In this document: positions 6,831 to 8,808 of the stretch, one piece after another
Layout of the letters: every line of letters starts with the position of its first letter
Numbering within the stretch: the first letter of the stretch is position 1
Translations under genes and position numbers: made by a program
The notes under the pieces: model-generated
What the model was told of the DNA's origin: nothing
The model's database searches: none
What the model saw: the letters and a program-made list of their open reading frames with translations, nothing else
DNA from: Alistipes sp.
GTDB lineage: Bacteria > Bacteroidota > Bacteroidia > Bacteroidales > Rikenellaceae
Length of the DNA: 8,808 bases
Assembly (NCBI GenBank): GCA_028691095.1
Contig: JAQUZZ010000038.1
Location: 1-8,808 of the forward strand
Direction of reading: 5' to 3'

Positions 6831-6863
6831 ATCCATTCCGAAACGAAGGATGGATGTTTTTTT
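6831..6863 (+). terminator. Intrinsic terminator after ppk1
   Basis: ATCCAT (6831-6836) and CC (6838-6839) pair with GG (6848-6849) and ATGGAT (6850-6855). This gives an 8-bp stem with one bulged T and an eight-base loop. It is followed by G and seven T. It lies 57 bases after the ppk1 stop and implies that the downstream phosphatase gene is not simply read through from ppk1. Confidence 0.7.
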
Positions 6864-6911
6864 GATTACGTTCTGAAATTTACATAGCACGATGTGCATA
6901 AACTAACCCTC

Positions 6912-7826
6912 ATGTGCGAGAATAAATTGAACTTTGCGGCCATTGACATCGGATCCAATGCCGTGCGACTCCTGATTAAAAGCGTCAACGAGGGAGATTC
7001 GCCCTCCAAAATGACGAAAACCGTTCTGTTGCGCGTTCCGCTGCGATTGGGAGGCGAGGTCTTCCGTGACGGGGTGATCTCGAAATCCAAGGCAAAGCAG
7101 TTGTTGCGTACCATGAAGGCCTTTCGGCTCTTGATGAAGGTCTATCATGTGACCGCCTACCGCGCTTGTGCGACGTCGGCGATGCGCGATGCCGCCAATG
7201 GCGAGAGCATCGTTCGCGATATTCACAACATGACAGGGGTGAAGATTGAGATTATCGGGGGTCTGGAGGAGGCACGCATGGTGTATGATAGTCATATTTC
7301 GGATCTTCTGGATCAGAATCTGAACTATCTCTATGTGGACGTCGGAGGGGGTAGTACCGAGGTGAGTCTCATTGCGCAGGGTGCGTTGGTGGGTTCCAAC
7401 TCCTACAATGTGGGTACGGTGCGGCTGCTGAGCGGCACGGTACACGAGGAGACGTTGCACACGTTGGATGAAGATCTGCAACGCCTGACCCTTGAGCATC
7501 CGCATATGCAGTTGGTGGGAACAGGAGGTAACATTAGCAAGCTCTATCGGTTGCGGGGCGACAAGCAGAGCGGGGTGTTGCTGGTCGAGGAGTTGCAGTC
7601 GATCTATCAGGAGTTGCAGTCCATGAGTTACGAGGAGCGCATCGAGCATCTGCGGTTGAATCCCGACCGTGCCGATGTCATTGTGCCCGCTGCCGAGCTC
7701 TTCCTGCGCATTGCGGGGTTGATTCACACCGATCGAATCGTGGTGCCGACCATCGGCATCAGTGACGGCATTGCCCACGCGCTCTATGTTCGTTATCTGG
7801 CCGAACAGAGCGACGAGCAGGAGTAA
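6912..7826 (+). CDS. ppx: Exopolyphosphatase, short Ppx/GppA-family phosphatase
   Basis: A member of the ASKHA-fold Ppx/GppA family, which cuts terminal phosphates from polyphosphate or removes the 5' phosphate of pppGpp. Motifs, counted from the ATG at 6912: DIGSNAVRL (12-20), YRACATSAMRDA, GGLEEAR with the likely catalytic Glu120, DVGGGST (143-149), GTGGN (203-207), then RADVIVPA and ISDGIAHALY at the C-terminus. At 304 residues it is the short form with only the two catalytic domains. It lacks the HD-like C-terminal domains of the roughly 500-residue E. coli enzymes. A GTG at 6894 would add six residues (MHKLTL), which are unlike the family, so I prefer the ATG. Its position after ppk1 supports a polyphosphate substrate. 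The sequence alone does not exclude pppGpp. No convincing promoter was seen in the 48 bases after the terminator. Confidence 0.9.
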   Translation: MCENKLNFAAIDIGSNAVRLLIKSVNEGDSPSKMTKTVLLRVPLRLGGEVFRDGVISKSKAKQLLRTMKAFRLLMKVYHVTAYRACATSAMRDAANGESIVRDIHNMTGVKIEIIGGLEEARMVYDSHISDLLDQNLNYLYVDVGGGSTEVSLIAQGALVGSNSYNVGTVRLLSGTVHEETLHTLDEDLQRLTLEHPHMQLVGTGGNISKLYRLRGDKQSGVLLVEELQSIYQELQSMSYEERIEHLRLNPDRADVIVPAAELFLRIAGLIHTDRIVVPTIGISDGIAHALYVRYLAEQSDEQE

Positions 7827-7902
7827 CGCTGTGCAAATCCCTGTGGTAGATGATTTCCTGTCAATAGAGGGGTGAACCTTCTTCTTATCTCCTTCGCCTC
7901 TC

Positions 7903-7917
7903 CTCCTTGGCAAGGAG
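7903..7917. repeat. Short palindromic hairpin downstream of ppx
   Basis: CTCCTT, loop GGC, AAGGAG: a perfect 6-bp hairpin 76 bases after the ppx stop. Neither strand has a T-run after it, so it is not a standard terminator. It may protect the 3' end of the ppx transcript. Confidence 0.35.
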
Positions 7918-7981
7918 CCTCCATCGAATTCTGAAAACCCCATATCCGGATGTTTGTCGGATGCGGGAGCGTTCGTTGTTA

Positions 7982-8027
7982 AAACCCCACATTGCGATGC
8001 ACTCTACTGCATCGCAATGTGGGGTTT
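7982..8027. terminator. Perfect 20-bp inverted repeat between convergent genes, probable bidirectional terminator
   Basis: The left arm 7982-8001 (AAACCCCACATTGCG...) pairs without mismatch with the right arm 8008-8027 around a six-base loop (ctctac). On the minus strand the stem is followed by TTTTAAC, and it begins 22 bases beyond the rmlD stop codon, so rmlD termination is its best-supported role. On the plus strand only three T end the stem, but it could also stop ppx transcripts. Confidence 0.75.
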
Positions 8028-8049
8028 GGATTGAGACGACCTTATGGGT

Positions 8050-8808
8050 CTATGCGTGATTCGTTGGGGTGGAAGGGTCGTCCATCCGATGAATCAACTG
8101 TTCTAAGCTATCTTCCCATTCGGGGATCGAGCGCCCGAAGGTGCGATAGTACTTCTCTTTGCTTAGTACCGAGAAGGCGGGGCGGGGGGCTTTGGCTCCA
8201 TACTCCTCGGTGGAGAGGTGTTTTACGCGGCACGAGAGTCCGCTGTGCAACAGGATCTGTTGGGCAAAATCAGCCCAGCAGGTCGATCCTTCGTCCGAGA
8301 AGTGATAGAGTCCCCAGACCTTTGCGCCGTGGTCGGCTTTGACAATGGCAGTCATGATGGCCTCGGCCAGGTCATCGGCCAAGGTGGGCGATCCCCATTG
8401 ATCGGCTACGACTCCGATCTCCTCGCGCTCGGCTCCCAGGCGACGCATCGTCTTGACAAAATTATTGCCGTAGGCACTGTAAAGCCAACTGGTGCGCAGG
8501 ATCAGATGATGCGGATTGCGTGTGGCGGCCAGTTCGCCTTCGTATTTCGTGCGTCCGTAAACTCCCTCTGGAGCCGGTTGCATCTCCTCGGTCAGCGGAG
8601 CCGTTCCTTTGCCGTCGAAGACATAGTCGGTCGAGATCTGCACAAAGCCAGCTTGTTGGCGCGCACTCTCCTCGGCCAAGATTGCGACCGCCGTGGCATT
8701 GAGTAGTTTTGCCTTCTCCGGCTCCTCCTCTGCCCGATCGACAGCGGTGTAGGCTGCGGCGTTGATGACCCAATGCGGATGCTCGTTCTCGAATTTGGCG
8801 ACCACATC
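8050..8808 (-). CDS. rfbD: dTDP-4-dehydrorhamnose reductase (RmlD), N-terminus beyond the window
   Basis: RmlD carries out the last step of dTDP-L-rhamnose synthesis, reducing dTDP-4-dehydro-L-rhamnose with NAD(P)H. It is a cytoplasmic short-chain dehydrogenase. The visible 252 residues contain the family signatures NAAAYTAVDRAEEEPEKA, ISTDYVFDGKG, the catalytic Tyr and Lys in YGRTKYEGE, RTSWLYSAYGNNFVKTM and the C-terminal HFSDEGSTCWADFAQ. About 40 N-terminal residues, including the GxxGxxG nucleotide-binding loop, lie past the right edge, so the gene is partial only because of the cut. The frame is intact up to position 8808. The methionine encoded at 8803-8805 is internal. Rhamnose is used for surface polysaccharides. 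Other rml genes, if clustered, must lie to the right. Confidence 0.95.
   Translation of the reverse strand, partial: DVVAKFENEHPHWVINAAAYTAVDRAEEEPEKAKLLNATAVAILAEESARQQAGFVQISTDYVFDGKGTAPLTEEMQPAPEGVYGRTKYEGELAATRNPHHLILRTSWLYSAYGNNFVKTMRRLGAEREEIGVVADQWGSPTLADDLAEAIMTAIVKADHGAKVWGLYHFSDEGSTCWADFAQQILLHSGLSCRVKHLSTEEYGAKAPRPAFSVLSKEKYYRTFGRSIPEWEDSLEQLIHRMDDPSTPTNHA

Noticed and set aside
6903..7943. 346-codon antisense open frame opposite ppx
   Set aside because: Same shadow effect; the composition is not protein-like and the opposite strand carries clear Ppx/GppA motifs.

Overview
The window looks like chromosomal, vertically inherited DNA from a Bacteroidetes (Bacteroidota), most likely order Bacteroidales and perhaps near Alistipes/Rikenellaceae. 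Three things point there. First, the two best promoters follow the Bacteroidetes pattern, TTG about 20 bases before a TAnnTTTG-like box, and starts are preceded by A/T-rich sequence rather than Shine-Dalgarno sites. Second, the gene order is small coiled-coil gene - zapA - 6S RNA - rny. Third, there is a cysteate-synthase-type PLP enzyme, as found in sulfonolipid-making Bacteroidetes. The genus is an inference. No mobile element, CRISPR array, tRNA or rRNA gene was seen.

Region by region: (a) 76-716, plus strand: a small coiled-coil protein and the divisome protein ZapA. (b) About 781-993: an RNA whose fold (split closing stem, central bubble with a small hairpin on its 3' side, terminal hairpins, U-run at the end) and position after zapA identify it as 6S RNA. 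(c) About 994-1124: a second, separate structured RNA element of unknown identity between the 6S RNA and rny. It carries a 14-base stretch matching the common complement of the 16S rRNA 3' tail. (d) 1197-2738: rny, RNase Y, closed by a strong terminator at 2789-2825. (e) 2915-4210, minus strand: cysteate synthase. (f) A 449-base divergent intergenic region with back-to-back promoters. (g) 4660-6774: ppk1, polyphosphate kinase, followed by a terminator at 6831-6863. (h) 6912-7826: a short Ppx/GppA-family phosphatase. (i) A 20-bp perfect inverted repeat serving as terminator between convergent genes. (j) 8050-8808, minus strand: the C-terminal part of rmlD, cut by the window edge.

Functional links: ZapA (division), 6S RNA (RNA polymerase sequestration) and RNase Y (mRNA decay) form a growth-control block. 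PPK1 and the Ppx-type enzyme make and probably degrade polyphosphate, apparently from separate transcripts. Cysteate synthase probably supplies L-cysteate for sulfonolipid (capnoid) synthesis, and RmlD makes dTDP-L-rhamnose for surface glycans, so both feed the cell envelope. The least explained part of the window is the structured element between the 6S RNA and rny.
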